A stretch of 24,659 bases of DNA from JBFHFS01 sp041583495. Its GTDB lineage: Bacteria; Bacteroidota; Bacteroidia; Bacteroidales; Marinilabiliaceae. The DNA lies in the NCBI GenBank assembly GCA_041583495.1, contig JBFHFS010000067.1, positions 1-24,659 on the forward strand. The letters run 5' to 3'. Positions within the stretch are counted from its first letter, which is position 1. Each line of letters opens with the position of its first letter. The translations under genes and the position numbers were made by a program. A model generated the notes under the pieces. The model saw nothing but the letters and a program-made list of their open reading frames with translations. It was not told the DNA's origin and did not search any database. Below are positions 8,998 to 17,734 of this stretch, one piece after another.

Positions 8998-11361
8998 TTA
9001 TGGTTTGAACATGTATTTTTCTCCGGCTTTTAACCCTACCGGCAAAACCTGTTCCTTGTAGATAATTTGTATGTCAGTCATATTTTCAGACTTTAGAACA
9101 GCCTTTACCAGGGTATTATTTTCCCAGGCAATATCAACCGTAATCCCCCCCCTTGCCTTTAAGCCGGAAACACTTCCTTTATCCCAGGCTTGTGGCAGGG
9201 CCGGTAATAGTCGGATGGTATCCCCTTCATGTGATTGAAGCAACATTTCAGCGACTCCTGCTGTATATCCAAGATTCCCATCAATCTGGAAAGGGGGATG
9301 TGCATCGAATAAATTTGGATACATGGATTTTTTTAACAGCAGCTGGATATGTTCATCGGCCATATTACCATCTAAAAGACGTGCGCTTATATTAATTAAC
9401 CATGCTCTGCTCCAACCAGTGCCTGCGCCCCCATGTGTCAGTCTGTAATCCAACGTCTTCCTGATAGCCTTCAAAAGAGTTGTATCGTTATTAGAGACAC
9501 TTGTTCCAGGATGGAAGCCATACAAATGTGACATATGCCTGTGCCCGGGTTCTGCTTCAGTATATTCCCTGTCCCATTCCATTATTCTACCATCAGTTCC
9601 AACAACAAACCCCGGACGTAACTTTTCTCTTTGCTGTTTGACCGTTGCCAGCAGATTGTTTTCAATTTGAAGGACTCCACATGTTTTGATGTAATTATCA
9701 AATACTTCAGCAATAATTTGCTGATCCATAGCACTTCCCAAACATGATGCAACGCGGTTCCAATGCTCATCCAGAAACTGGTTTTCAGGAGAGGTTGATG
9801 GGGCAGATACCAGGAAACCATCGCGGGGATCCTTTACCAGCCAGTCGCTATAAAACTGTACTACTTGATAAATAGCAGGGTAAGCCCTTTGTTTTAGAAA
9901 CTCTTTATCCTGTGTAAATTCAAAATACGCCCAATACTGTTGCATCATCCAACCTCCAGCACCAACCGAGCATCCCCACATAGCCTGAGGGGCCCTTAAC
10001 CAGGTAGCCGCCCACAAATCTGTTGCATGAGGGATGAAGGTACCCCGGCATCCAAAATTTTTACGTGCTGTTGTCTTACCATTCTCCACAAGCCTGTCAA
10101 CAAAATCAAACAAAGGATAATTTAATTCGAGCAAGTTTGTGGTATTGGCTAGCCAATAATTCATTTGAAGGTTAATATTCAAATGATAATCAGCGTTCCA
10201 GGGAGCGGTTATGAACCGATTCCACAAACCTTGCAAATTGGCCGGATTTGTACCTTCACGTGATGAGGAGATAAGCAGATATCGCCCGTAATGGAATAAT
10301 AAAGCTTCGAGCCCCAAATCCGTTTCTCCGCTTTTTATTCGCTCCAGTCGGGCATCTGTAGGAATTGTATCCAATGCTTTTTCACCTAATTCAAATTTCA
10401 CTCTGGAGAAGAATCCCTGATAATCCTTAATATGTGCGTCTTCCAGCTTTTCGACAGTAAATTTAGATAGCTGATATAGATCCTCTTCGTTTTGACGACT
10501 AAAGTCTTCAAAATAATAAGAAGAATTTGAAACGATGAAAAAGACAGCCTTTTTCACATTTTTCATCTTTAGGTAATTCGGGGCACTTAAAATCTGCCCA
10601 CCTTCGTTTTTTACCTGAATTAAGGTTTCAAATTTCACCCCTCCATTAATAGGATCAGGTTTTGAATCAAATTTACCATCACGTTGGGTAACCTCTCCGC
10701 TCATAATTAGCTTTCCTTCTTTTGCTGAAGTAACTCTAACCGTTGGGATACCCTGATCGTCAGGCCGGGAAAGCCGAATAATACCATTTAAACCATCTGG
10801 GACTTCCGATTCTAATTCCAGAATGATGGCGTTGTGAGGATGGGAAACAAAAATCTTTTCTTTAACCTCATACCCGTTTGTTTTGTAGCTTACCCTGGCA
10901 ACCGATTTGCTAATATCCAGCTCACGCCGGTAATCGGATATATTTTCATAACCTAGATCAAGAAACAGATCCCCTAAAGTTTGATGAGAACGGATAACAG
11001 ATTTTCGAGAGAATTTCTCAACAAACAACTCATCTGCTTCTGAATGCTTGCCTGCAAAAAGGAGTTGTCGTAGGTGCTTAAGGTCTTCTTCATTTCCATC
11101 TGGTTCCTCCCAGCCCTTGTCTTCAGGCCACATTGAATCATCGTTCAACTGAATATGTTCGGTTGAAGGTTCTCCAAACACCATCGCCCCGATACGACCG
11201 TTCCCCAGAGGCAGGGCTTCCTCCCATTCTTTTGCAGGTTGCTTATACCACAGTTTTAATTCTGCTTCCTGATTTTTGCCGGATTGACAGGAGTGTAACA
11301 GCAAAGAATAGATAAAAAGCACATTTAGTAAAAGAAACCTGGTAACGATATTAACTTTCAT
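8998..11361 (-). CDS. GH95 alpha-L-fucosidase, lipoprotein
   Basis: A 787-residue protein, typical length for GH95. The leader ends in LLLHSC (Cys25), probably a lipoprotein. The N-terminal domain carries the hallmark LPLGNGRIGAMVFG and QLNDDSMW. In the alpha/alpha barrel the motif DYHLNINLQMNYW supplies His393, Asn395 and Asn397, IMEW supplies the acid Glu595, GHRHMSHLYGFHPG follows, and FQIDGNLG supplies Asp694. From family knowledge of the bifidobacterial AfcA enzyme, the Asn pair activates water, Glu is the acid, and His two residues before the first Asn favours L-fucose. An L-galactosidase relative carries Thr there. The product is therefore predicted to release alpha-L-fucose by inversion, most likely alpha-1,2-linked. 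It sits 58 nt before the beta-helix gene and 64 nt after the GH29 gene. Confidence 0.93.
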   Translation of the reverse strand: MKVNIVTRFLLLNVLFIYSLLLHSCQSGKNQEAELKLWYKQPAKEWEEALPLGNGRIGAMVFGEPSTEHIQLNDDSMWPEDKGWEEPDGNEEDLKHLRQLLFAGKHSEADELFVEKFSRKSVIRSHQTLGDLFLDLGYENISDYRRELDISKSVARVSYKTNGYEVKEKIFVSHPHNAIILELESEVPDGLNGIIRLSRPDDQGIPTVRVTSAKEGKLIMSGEVTQRDGKFDSKPDPINGGVKFETLIQVKNEGGQILSAPNYLKMKNVKKAVFFIVSNSSYYFEDFSRQNEEDLYQLSKFTVEKLEDAHIKDYQGFFSRVKFELGEKALDTIPTDARLERIKSGETDLGLEALLFHYGRYLLISSSREGTNPANLQGLWNRFITAPWNADYHLNINLQMNYWLANTTNLLELNYPLFDFVDRLVENGKTTARKNFGCRGTFIPHATDLWAATWLRAPQAMWGCSVGAGGWMMQQYWAYFEFTQDKEFLKQRAYPAIYQVVQFYSDWLVKDPRDGFLVSAPSTSPENQFLDEHWNRVASCLGSAMDQQIIAEVFDNYIKTCGVLQIENNLLATVKQQREKLRPGFVVGTDGRIMEWDREYTEAEPGHRHMSHLYGFHPGTSVSNNDTTLLKAIRKTLDYRLTHGGAGTGWSRAWLINISARLLDGNMADEHIQLLLKKSMYPNLFDAHPPFQIDGNLGYTAGVAEMLLQSHEGDTIRLLPALPQAWDKGSVSGLKARGGITVDIAWENNTLVKAVLKSENMTDIQIIYKEQVLPVGLKAGEKYMFKP

Positions 11362-11425
11362 AGATTAAGGGTTGAGATATATTCATAACATTTCTTCCAG
11401 TTTAACCTCGTCAATAAAAACCAAG

Positions 11426-12763
11426 TTATTTTGCACCATCAATATCAGAGCGTTCCTCTTTTTTAGCGAGGGTAGATTTATACTTTACATTTTCAATTTT
11501 AAATACAACAGGGTTCGGCCATTTACAGTTGGTATAAAACCGTTGCCCGTTTACTGCACTTACAACCAACCCTAAAGTTGTTGGGGATACACTTATTCCT
11601 GCATGAGCCCCTTTCCGGTATTCTATCAATTCACTGGCATATCCCAAGATGCTTACTTTGGTATCCTCATTGCCTTCCAGTGACTTGAAAACAAATTCTT
11701 TCCGTTCGCCATACGGCCACTCTTCCCCCCCTTGAACAAAGGCAAACACGTCCCCCTCTTTCGATTGGGTAAACCAAATATGATTCTCTTTTGTGATTTC
11801 CCATGGACGTATGTTGTGGATGCTTTCCTGGTTGGCTAAATTCCATAAAGCAACCTCTCGTAAAAGTGCTTCTTGCTCAATTTGTATTTCCCCATTGGGT
11901 TTGGGCCCTATGTTGAGCAATAGATTCCCCCCTTTTGCTCTTGTCTCGACTAACATATTTATTATTTCTGTTCCCGACTTATGTGGATCATTGGTGGGTT
12001 TATATTGCCAGTCGGTACCCATGGTGAAACATGCTTCCCACGGACCCGGAAGAGGTTCGTTGGGTAGGTTTTGTTCCGGGGTTGTCATTTCCCCTCTTGT
12101 TATAACTAATTCGGGGTTCAGTTTCCAGGCATATTCTTTCAGCCCATCTTCGGGACCATCAATAAACAGAATATCAATTTTTCCATAATGGGTAAACAAT
12201 TCATGCAGTTGCTTTTTATCTAATGCCATTAATCCTGGATTATTCTTTGGATAGTGCAGGGGATCTTGCACCCTACCCACAGGAATATTATTTTCATACA
12301 AATAGTTAAAATCATCCGGCGAAAAATAGATTCCAATCGCAATCCCTTGTTTACGGAATGCATCAAATAACTCTTTCGTTATATCCCGCTTGAAAGGGGT
12401 ATTCATAATATTGAATTTAGTTGTCTGAGTATCCCACATGCAAAACCCGGAATGATGCTTAGTAGTGAATACCATATATTTCATGCCGGCGAGCTTTGCC
12501 AGTAAAGCCCAATCTTCAGGATCAAACTTCTTTGGATTAAAAGTTTTTGGTAAATCATTTACAAACCGATTCAAATAATCATCCGATGCACCGGCCATGG
12601 AATGGCTAATTACTGCACCTACCTGAGAATCCATGCTCCAGTGGATAAACATGCCAAAGCCCATATCCATAAACCATTCTTCACGCTCAGGGTTATTAGA
12701 GGTTTGCTGGGCAAAGCAAAATCCAGAGAGCAGAGCCAGGACAAATGTTAGTAATGTTTTCAT
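11426..12763 (-). CDS. GH29 alpha-L-fucosidase
   Basis: A 445-residue protein. The ATG at 12763 is preferred over an upstream in-frame TTG at 12772 because it begins a textbook signal peptide (MKTLLTFVLALLSGFCFAQ). GH29 signatures are clear: MGFGMFIHW near the N-terminus, FTTKHHSGFCMW with the conserved His pair near 103-104, GIYFSPDD, the nucleophile Asp202 in LFIDGPED, and GGNLLLNIGPKPNG at the end of the barrel. A small beta domain (about 330-440) follows. GH29 enzymes hydrolyse alpha-L-fucosides with retention through a fucosyl-enzyme intermediate. Linkage preference cannot be read here, but pairing with a GH95 suggests two different fucose linkages in one substrate. The leader is signal peptidase I type, so the enzyme is probably soluble in the periplasm. 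Confidence 0.92.
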   Translation of the reverse strand: MKTLLTFVLALLSGFCFAQQTSNNPEREEWFMDMGFGMFIHWSMDSQVGAVISHSMAGASDDYLNRFVNDLPKTFNPKKFDPEDWALLAKLAGMKYMVFTTKHHSGFCMWDTQTTKFNIMNTPFKRDITKELFDAFRKQGIAIGIYFSPDDFNYLYENNIPVGRVQDPLHYPKNNPGLMALDKKQLHELFTHYGKIDILFIDGPEDGLKEYAWKLNPELVITRGEMTTPEQNLPNEPLPGPWEACFTMGTDWQYKPTNDPHKSGTEIINMLVETRAKGGNLLLNIGPKPNGEIQIEQEALLREVALWNLANQESIHNIRPWEITKENHIWFTQSKEGDVFAFVQGGEEWPYGERKEFVFKSLEGNEDTKVSILGYASELIEYRKGAHAGISVSPTTLGLVVSAVNGQRFYTNCKWPNPVVFKIENVKYKSTLAKKEERSDIDGAK

Positions 12764-12950
12764 TTCACACAATTATTAAAACTAAACAATAGAGATCTTA
12801 TTATCCAATACCATTCTTCCACCTAATGAATGATGAAGAGGATTATTATTCTAAAACAACTCTTGATTACCTGCATTTTGCGCGTCACCAATACAATTCA
12901 TGGTAATTACAAACTGTAGTTCTTAATCTCTTTTTGCTCAGTAGGATCTA

Positions 12951-14732
12951 TTAATACAATTTCATTTTAGCCATAATATCAATATCTACAGGAGATTGGC
13001 CTGTCATTTGCATTTCACCTAACAAAGCTGATATAACCGTCTCATGCATGGTTGGGGTATTGGAATAAGCATTAATGCAGGTATTTACCCTTTCAAAATA
13101 CTCGTTTGTATTATATGGATTGCCAAAGTTCACAACTATTATTTTTTCCTGGGGCATCGAATTTATCGCCCAAACCGTTTGGGCTTCGTCATCGTAAAAT
13201 TGCAGAGGACCGAAAGGCGAATGAAAAGTACGAGCCACTGCAAAAATGATACGATCATAATTTTGAGGTGAATCGTCTACCCAACCCTGGGTTTCATATA
13301 AAATATCGTGACGGAAATCTACCAGGAAACCTTTACTTCTTAATTGTTCCGCAAAATCTTCCAACTGCTTTAGGTTTAGGTCTCCACCTTTTCTCGAAAC
13401 CGGGGTAACGCCAACCACTAATATTTTCTTGTCCTTTTCAGGATTGAGAGGCAAAGCTTTATTTCTGTCCCGGATAAGCGTGATTGCCTTCTTGCAAATT
13501 TCTTTTGCGCACTTATCACCTTCTATTTTTTCTTCAGGAGACAACTCTCGAATTAATACCCTTTCTTTTTTTAACAATCCAAACCTTTCTTTTAAGGCCC
13601 AGACTCGCTGTACAGCATCGTTCAAACGAGACATAGGAATTTCTCCACGTTTTATCCTCATTTCCAACGTATCCATGAAAGCATAGGAAGGCCATAGCAA
13701 GACATCAACGCCTGCCTTAAAGCTTTCAATCTCACCTTCCAAAGAACTATCGTACCAACCTCTAAAACCGCCCATCACCATAGCATCAGAAACAATAACA
13801 CCTTTAAATCCCATTTCTTCTTTTAGTAAACCGGATAATAATTCTTTCGACAGGGTTGCCGGCGGATACAATCCATTAATCTTCTCTCTTTGATAGGACG
13901 GAAGCGTTATATGCCCCGGCATAATACAAGCCACCCCACTGTCAATCAAGGTCTGAAACACACGGCCATGCTTTTCTTTCCATATATTGAAGGGCAAGGA
14001 ATTACAAGTGGTAAGCAAATGCTGATCGCGGTAGTCAACACCATCGCCAGGAAAGTGTTTGATCGTTGCTGCAACGCCATTTCCTTGCAGGCCTCTGATT
14101 TGTTGGCTAAGGATACGGATTGCTTTATCGGGATTATCAGAAACACTTCTGGTATTAGTGATAGGATTAAATGGATTCATATTTAAATCCGCTACAGGAT
14201 GCAATACCCATTGCACACCTACCGATAATGCCTGCTTTGCAACTGCACTCCCATAGGCATAGGCCAGATCGGACGAGTTGGCTGCACCCAGGGACATTCC
14301 ATTCGGAAAGGAGGTCATACCGGATAGGCTAACACCACTCTCGTAATCTTGCTGAAAGATCAAAGGGAACGAGCTGGCTTCTTGATATTCTTGGCATGCC
14401 TTCCGAATATGTCCATAATAATCCTCGGTTTTTACATTATCAAAAAGCTTCCATCCCATAAAAAAACCGCTAACCGGATACTTCTCGAAAAACCCTTTTA
14501 AAGAATTATTTCCCAGGCTTAACTCCTTATTTCGCTCTGGTAACATTAACATGGTTTGTCCAATTTTTTCTCTGAGCGTTAAACTTTTCCAGGATGTATC
14601 TTGAGGTGTAAAACATTCTGATAATCTTTTTACCGTTTCTTCCCCGGAAGAGATTGTTCCTCTATCTTTATTACCGTTACAGGCAGAAATTAGAACCATC
14701 AGGATAAGACCTAAATACGAAGCTACTTTCAT
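12951..14732 (-). CDS. GH3 glycoside hydrolase, NagZ-type, lipoprotein
   Basis: A 593-residue protein with a lipobox LISAC (Cys18). The GH3 barrel spans about 50-385: LREKIGQTMLM, FQQDYESG, KHFPGDG (225-231), PGHITLP and the nucleophile Asp316 in GVIVSDAMVM. An Asp and a His (Asp236 and His238 in YRDQH) sit just after KHFPGDG, where NagZ-like beta-N-acetylglucosaminidases place the Asp-His acid/base dyad. Typical members read KHFPGHG, so this is a variant. A second alpha/beta domain (about 395-590) includes KKILVVGVTPVS and a stretch near IIVVNFGNPYNTNEYFE. A beta-N-acetylhexosaminidase or beta-glucosidase role is likely. Intergenic spaces of 150 and 187 nt flank it, longer than elsewhere in the block, and paired hairpins lie upstream. 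Confidence 0.85.
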   Translation of the reverse strand: MKVASYLGLILMVLISACNGNKDRGTISSGEETVKRLSECFTPQDTSWKSLTLREKIGQTMLMLPERNKELSLGNNSLKGFFEKYPVSGFFMGWKLFDNVKTEDYYGHIRKACQEYQEASSFPLIFQQDYESGVSLSGMTSFPNGMSLGAANSSDLAYAYGSAVAKQALSVGVQWVLHPVADLNMNPFNPITNTRSVSDNPDKAIRILSQQIRGLQGNGVAATIKHFPGDGVDYRDQHLLTTCNSLPFNIWKEKHGRVFQTLIDSGVACIMPGHITLPSYQREKINGLYPPATLSKELLSGLLKEEMGFKGVIVSDAMVMGGFRGWYDSSLEGEIESFKAGVDVLLWPSYAFMDTLEMRIKRGEIPMSRLNDAVQRVWALKERFGLLKKERVLIRELSPEEKIEGDKCAKEICKKAITLIRDRNKALPLNPEKDKKILVVGVTPVSRKGGDLNLKQLEDFAEQLRSKGFLVDFRHDILYETQGWVDDSPQNYDRIIFAVARTFHSPFGPLQFYDDEAQTVWAINSMPQEKIIVVNFGNPYNTNEYFERVNTCINAYSNTPTMHETVISALLGEMQMTGQSPVDIDIMAKMKLY

Positions 14733-14826
14733 TATGCTAGATTTTGTTAGTTACTCAAATTTTATAACGATTGGCAATACCAGGTAGAAAGCCTTTTTTT
14801 AAGTGTAAATAATTTCACATAACCTG

Positions 14827-14869
14827 TCCCGATTCTTTTATCGGGAGCCTGCCCCGTTTTTTGCGGGGC
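14827..14869 (-). terminator. Two tandem hairpins between genes
   Basis: Two hairpins lie back to back, 14 to 56 nt past the stop of the GH29-like gene. In transcription order the first has 6 GC-rich pairs (GCCCCG at 51-56 and CGGGGC at 64-69 of the 14800s) around a 7-nt loop. The second has 7 pairs (TCCCGAT at 14827-14833 with its complement at 14840-14846) around a 6-nt loop. No clear U-run follows. They may end or attenuate transcription before GH3, or be a dispersed intergenic repeat. The structures are seen directly; the role is inferred. Confidence 0.45.
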
Positions 14870-14882
14870 TCGTTTCATGATT

Positions 14883-16025
14883 TTAGAAGTTATTTTGTAT
14901 AAATTCCATTTGTTGGATTGTTTTTTCAGACAAGATACCTTCCTGCGAAATATTTACATTGATTGTAACCGCTCCACCATATTTTGTAAAATCCTTAACG
15001 AATTTAAGCAATTCGCCATCCTGATAGATGGGTGCCGGCATTTCTGTTGAATCTGCGGGTGGGGTATATTCAAAAGGGATATTCGCCCAATCCGGGAATT
15101 TTGAACGATGCAAAGACCAATAACCATCAATAGGCAGGAGGGCATGGTATAGGCATTTTGTTTCAGGCACGTATTTTTGTTCAGGAATAAACAGGGGTGA
15201 ATCATTTTTTAACCCGGCCCGTATTTTGCTGTTTATAAGAACCAGACTTTCACCACTGCTATAATCATGTTCAGGGCGAACTGGAACCATTTTTCCTGTT
15301 AAAAAGGACCCATTATTAAAGGTCAATACCGCATTTTTATTCCCGGCCCTTGCTGCCCAATACCATTTATCCCAAAGCATGTATTTGTTATCAAATATCG
15401 GCCAGTCATTGCATCCATCAAACCACCAGCCATCACATAAATCGCCTAAACGCAAAGACCATTCTTCAATTGCTTTTAAATATTTTCTTTGAAATTCAAC
15501 CTGGTCAGTCCCTTCTTCCAAATTCCAGCCAAACCCCTCATGAATAGTGTTATTACCTTTTATCTCACAGGGTAAATAAGCAATAAACCTTTTCTCCCGT
15601 TGCTTAATAGCCTTTGCTATTTCCAAAACTAAATCGCGCTTTGAGGTATGCCCCGGTCCGCACAACGAATCAATAACTGAATTAGGGCTGGCATAGGTTC
15701 CTGTATTTTGCCCTATTGTAAAAATTAACCATTCCGCTCCCGTTCGATCAAATGCCTTCATAAAAAGGTCTAAATCAAAGGCATTAACCGCTCGGTTTAA
15801 ATCGGCATAATATTCGCGTGTCAATGCCAAAGGGCTTTTCTTTTTTACTGTGGTATTGTTATCAAAATTTGGAGCCAGCCAATGCACCATCAATCCATAT
15901 TTCCCCTCCATCCATTCCGTCCTTGCATGTGCTTTTTCTTTATTCCCTGTAAATGATATCTGCGTTGATAAAAGCACCACAGCAAGAATAAACCAACGTG
16001 TTGATGTACCAAACTTCTTTTTCAT
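14883..16025 (-). CDS. Divergent GH29-like (beta/alpha)8 protein, possible alpha-L-fucosidase
   Basis: A 380-residue exported protein with a hydrophobic leader (residues 10-27). Its first barrel strand reads KYGLMVHWL, resembling the GFGMFIHW of GH29 enzymes. It then has AEWLIFTIGQNTG in place of the usual TKHHDGF, a strand ending DGWWFDG with Asp203 where GH29 keeps its nucleophile, and a late strand GAVTINVNISQEG resembling GGNLLLNIGP. The order and spacing match an alpha-L-fucosidase-type barrel, but the GH29 His pair is missing and no C-terminal beta domain follows. I infer a distant member of the fucosidase clan with uncertain sugar. It may be an unclassified family. It sits between the GH140-type gene (176 nt upstream) and GH3. 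Confidence 0.65.
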   Translation of the reverse strand: MKKKFGTSTRWFILAVVLLSTQISFTGNKEKAHARTEWMEGKYGLMVHWLAPNFDNNTTVKKKSPLALTREYYADLNRAVNAFDLDLFMKAFDRTGAEWLIFTIGQNTGTYASPNSVIDSLCGPGHTSKRDLVLEIAKAIKQREKRFIAYLPCEIKGNNTIHEGFGWNLEEGTDQVEFQRKYLKAIEEWSLRLGDLCDGWWFDGCNDWPIFDNKYMLWDKWYWAARAGNKNAVLTFNNGSFLTGKMVPVRPEHDYSSGESLVLINSKIRAGLKNDSPLFIPEQKYVPETKCLYHALLPIDGYWSLHRSKFPDWANIPFEYTPPADSTEMPAPIYQDGELLKFVKDFTKYGGAVTINVNISQEGILSEKTIQQMEFIQNNF

Positions 16026-16201
16026 TTTCTAAATCATTGTTGTCCGGGAATCCGGAATTATTATCATTTTATTCACATAAGTCTTTGATATATAGATATC
16101 GAAATAAACATGTTAAAATCAGTAAAGACCATCACGAATTATTGAATTTAACAACACATAATCATTTCTCATCTATTTTAGCATTATAAAAATTTTTACA
16201 T

Positions 16202-17560
16202 TTAAATGTTGGGGATCCATTCAAGGACTAAAGCCCAGTCATTCCCTCTACCTGAAGTTGGAGGGGTAAACGTTTGGAATGCATAACTCTCAGGAGTATG
16301 GAGCTGACTCATCCTTCCTGTCCTTGGATTGTACCAGGAAACAAGAATTTTCGTTTTTTTCATCATCCCAAGGTTCAACATAAAGGGTTCTCCTCGCGGG
16401 GAATAGACCATTGCCAGCGAGCCGTCAGGAGCACGTAGTCCGCGAACCTTAGCCCCTCCATAAAGGGGTGCATCAACAATAAATTCGGTATCTGGTTGCA
16501 ATTTCTGGTAATCGTATTTTTCAAACAAGCTTCTGAGATATCCCATTTGTTGGGCCCCCGGATCATTCAAAGCAACGGTCCAGGGCGCATTGGGCCAAAG
16601 ACTCCCTTTTTGTCCCGGGGTCCAGAATTGCCAAATACTATTGTTACCATAGGTGTGCCCACAAGCCCCGGCCATCATTGCCCACCATGCTGCCTGCCGC
16701 ACATCATAATCATCGAAACAAAAAGTTGTATCTCTATCATTATTATAAAAACCTACAGCGATACGTTCATAACGTGGTTCACCATCAAGTGTCGGTTTTA
16801 TTGGTACCAAGGCATAGTCGTGTTCTATAAAATGGCCATTGTCGTGATTTCGCGCCCCATGAGAGGATTGGCACATGTTAAAATCCAGCCATTCGGCTTC
16901 GTGTAAAAAGTCGGACGACATACCTGGGCCCCTGGGATGAAAAGTAATAAGATGGCAGCCCCCATCCCCTTTCTTAAGTCCCTGGGCCATAGCCTCAATA
17001 ACCTTTCGGTCTTCCTCAGTGCTTATACCATTGTCGCCTCCAAGTATCCAAATTATGGGCGAACCAGAATACCGTTTTGCCAGCCACTCACAATAAATGA
17101 GCGCATTCTGGGAATTAAAAATCCTGGTTTGATTAGTTGAATGGCTGCTCCATCTATTGCCCCAACAAGGAAGAAAACCGACAAACAAGCCAAGGCGCTC
17201 AGCTTCATTCACAATATAATCAACATGGTCCCAATAATCATTTGCCGGGCCGTTCTTCAAAAATGGCTGCGTGGGATCGTTGTTTTGCAAAGGTGCCTGT
17301 CCGTAAACATTGTCTCCCCAAAGCGCAACAGCCTGAATAACGGTAAATCCTTTCGCTTTCCGATCTGTTAAATATTGCGTGGCTTCTTCCCGGGTCAATT
17401 TGTTAAACAATTCCCAAGCGGTATCGCCCAAATACAAAAACGGTTTCCCGCTTTCGAACTGTAACCATCGTCCGTTTCCTGAAACGATAAGTTTTGTGTT
17501 TTCCTGGGCGTTTACGCTGGAAAAACATATAAAAAAAATGGCTATGAGTAGTCTTTTCAT
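16202..17560 (-). CDS. GH140-type (DUF4038) apiosidase-like glycoside hydrolase
   Basis: A 452-residue protein with a signal peptide ending at SSVNAQ. A DUF4038 barrel spans about 25-355: GKPFLYLGDTAWELF at strand one, ADRKAKGF-type text followed by VIQAVALWG, then IIWILGGDNG with Asp176 and PTLDGEPRYE with Glu261. These two acids correspond in context to the acid/base and nucleophile reported for the GH140 apiosidase of rhamnogalacturonan II breakdown. A C-terminal beta domain (about 360-452) includes VYSPRGEPF and SWYNPRTG. DUF4038 proteins are broader than apiosidases, so the sugar is not certain. Upstream at 17670-17700 is a possible Bacteroidota promoter. Confidence 0.83.
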   Translation of the reverse strand: MKRLLIAIFFICFSSVNAQENTKLIVSGNGRWLQFESGKPFLYLGDTAWELFNKLTREEATQYLTDRKAKGFTVIQAVALWGDNVYGQAPLQNNDPTQPFLKNGPANDYWDHVDYIVNEAERLGLFVGFLPCWGNRWSSHSTNQTRIFNSQNALIYCEWLAKRYSGSPIIWILGGDNGISTEEDRKVIEAMAQGLKKGDGGCHLITFHPRGPGMSSDFLHEAEWLDFNMCQSSHGARNHDNGHFIEHDYALVPIKPTLDGEPRYERIAVGFYNNDRDTTFCFDDYDVRQAAWWAMMAGACGHTYGNNSIWQFWTPGQKGSLWPNAPWTVALNDPGAQQMGYLRSLFEKYDYQKLQPDTEFIVDAPLYGGAKVRGLRAPDGSLAMVYSPRGEPFMLNLGMMKKTKILVSWYNPRTGRMSQLHTPESYAFQTFTPPTSGRGNDWALVLEWIPNI

Positions 17561-17669
17561 TGTTTCTTTTAAAGGTTATTTCCCCAGTTTGGCACATTCC
17601 CTTAAGGCTTTTAACAACAGTGATGCCCGCTAACTGGTATTTTCAATTTTAGTTTTTTATATCTCATAT

Positions 17670-17700
17670 CGAAATTATTACAACCATTATATTGCACAAA
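17670..17700 (-). promoter_or_regulatory. Possible Bacteroidota-type promoter
   Basis: On the minus strand a TTTG (complement of 17697-17700) is followed after 19 nt by TAATTTCG (complement of 17670-17677). The major Bacteroides sigma factor is known to favour TTTG at -33 and TAnnTTTG at -7 with 19 to 21 nt between. One base of the -7 box differs. It lies about 110 nt before the GH140-type start, in a 174-nt gap. Such matches also occur by chance in AT-rich DNA. Confidence 0.3.
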
Positions 17701-17734
17701 AACTAAAACATACGACCTAATATTATTCCTAATA

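Noticed and set aside
11793..12188. Plus-strand open frame of 131 codons
   Set aside because: Antisense shadow of the GH29 gene; Ser/Pro-rich text without domain features.
14733..14826. Promoter for GH3 around TATAAAATTTG
   Set aside because: The -7 box has one extra base and no TTTG occurs at the right distance upstream.
16043..16056. Small palindrome TCCGGGAATCCGGA upstream of the GH29-like gene
   Set aside because: Only five base pairs around a 4-nt loop; too short to call an operator or riboswitch.
16496..16906. Plus-strand open frame of 136 codons
   Set aside because: Antisense shadow of the GH140-type gene.
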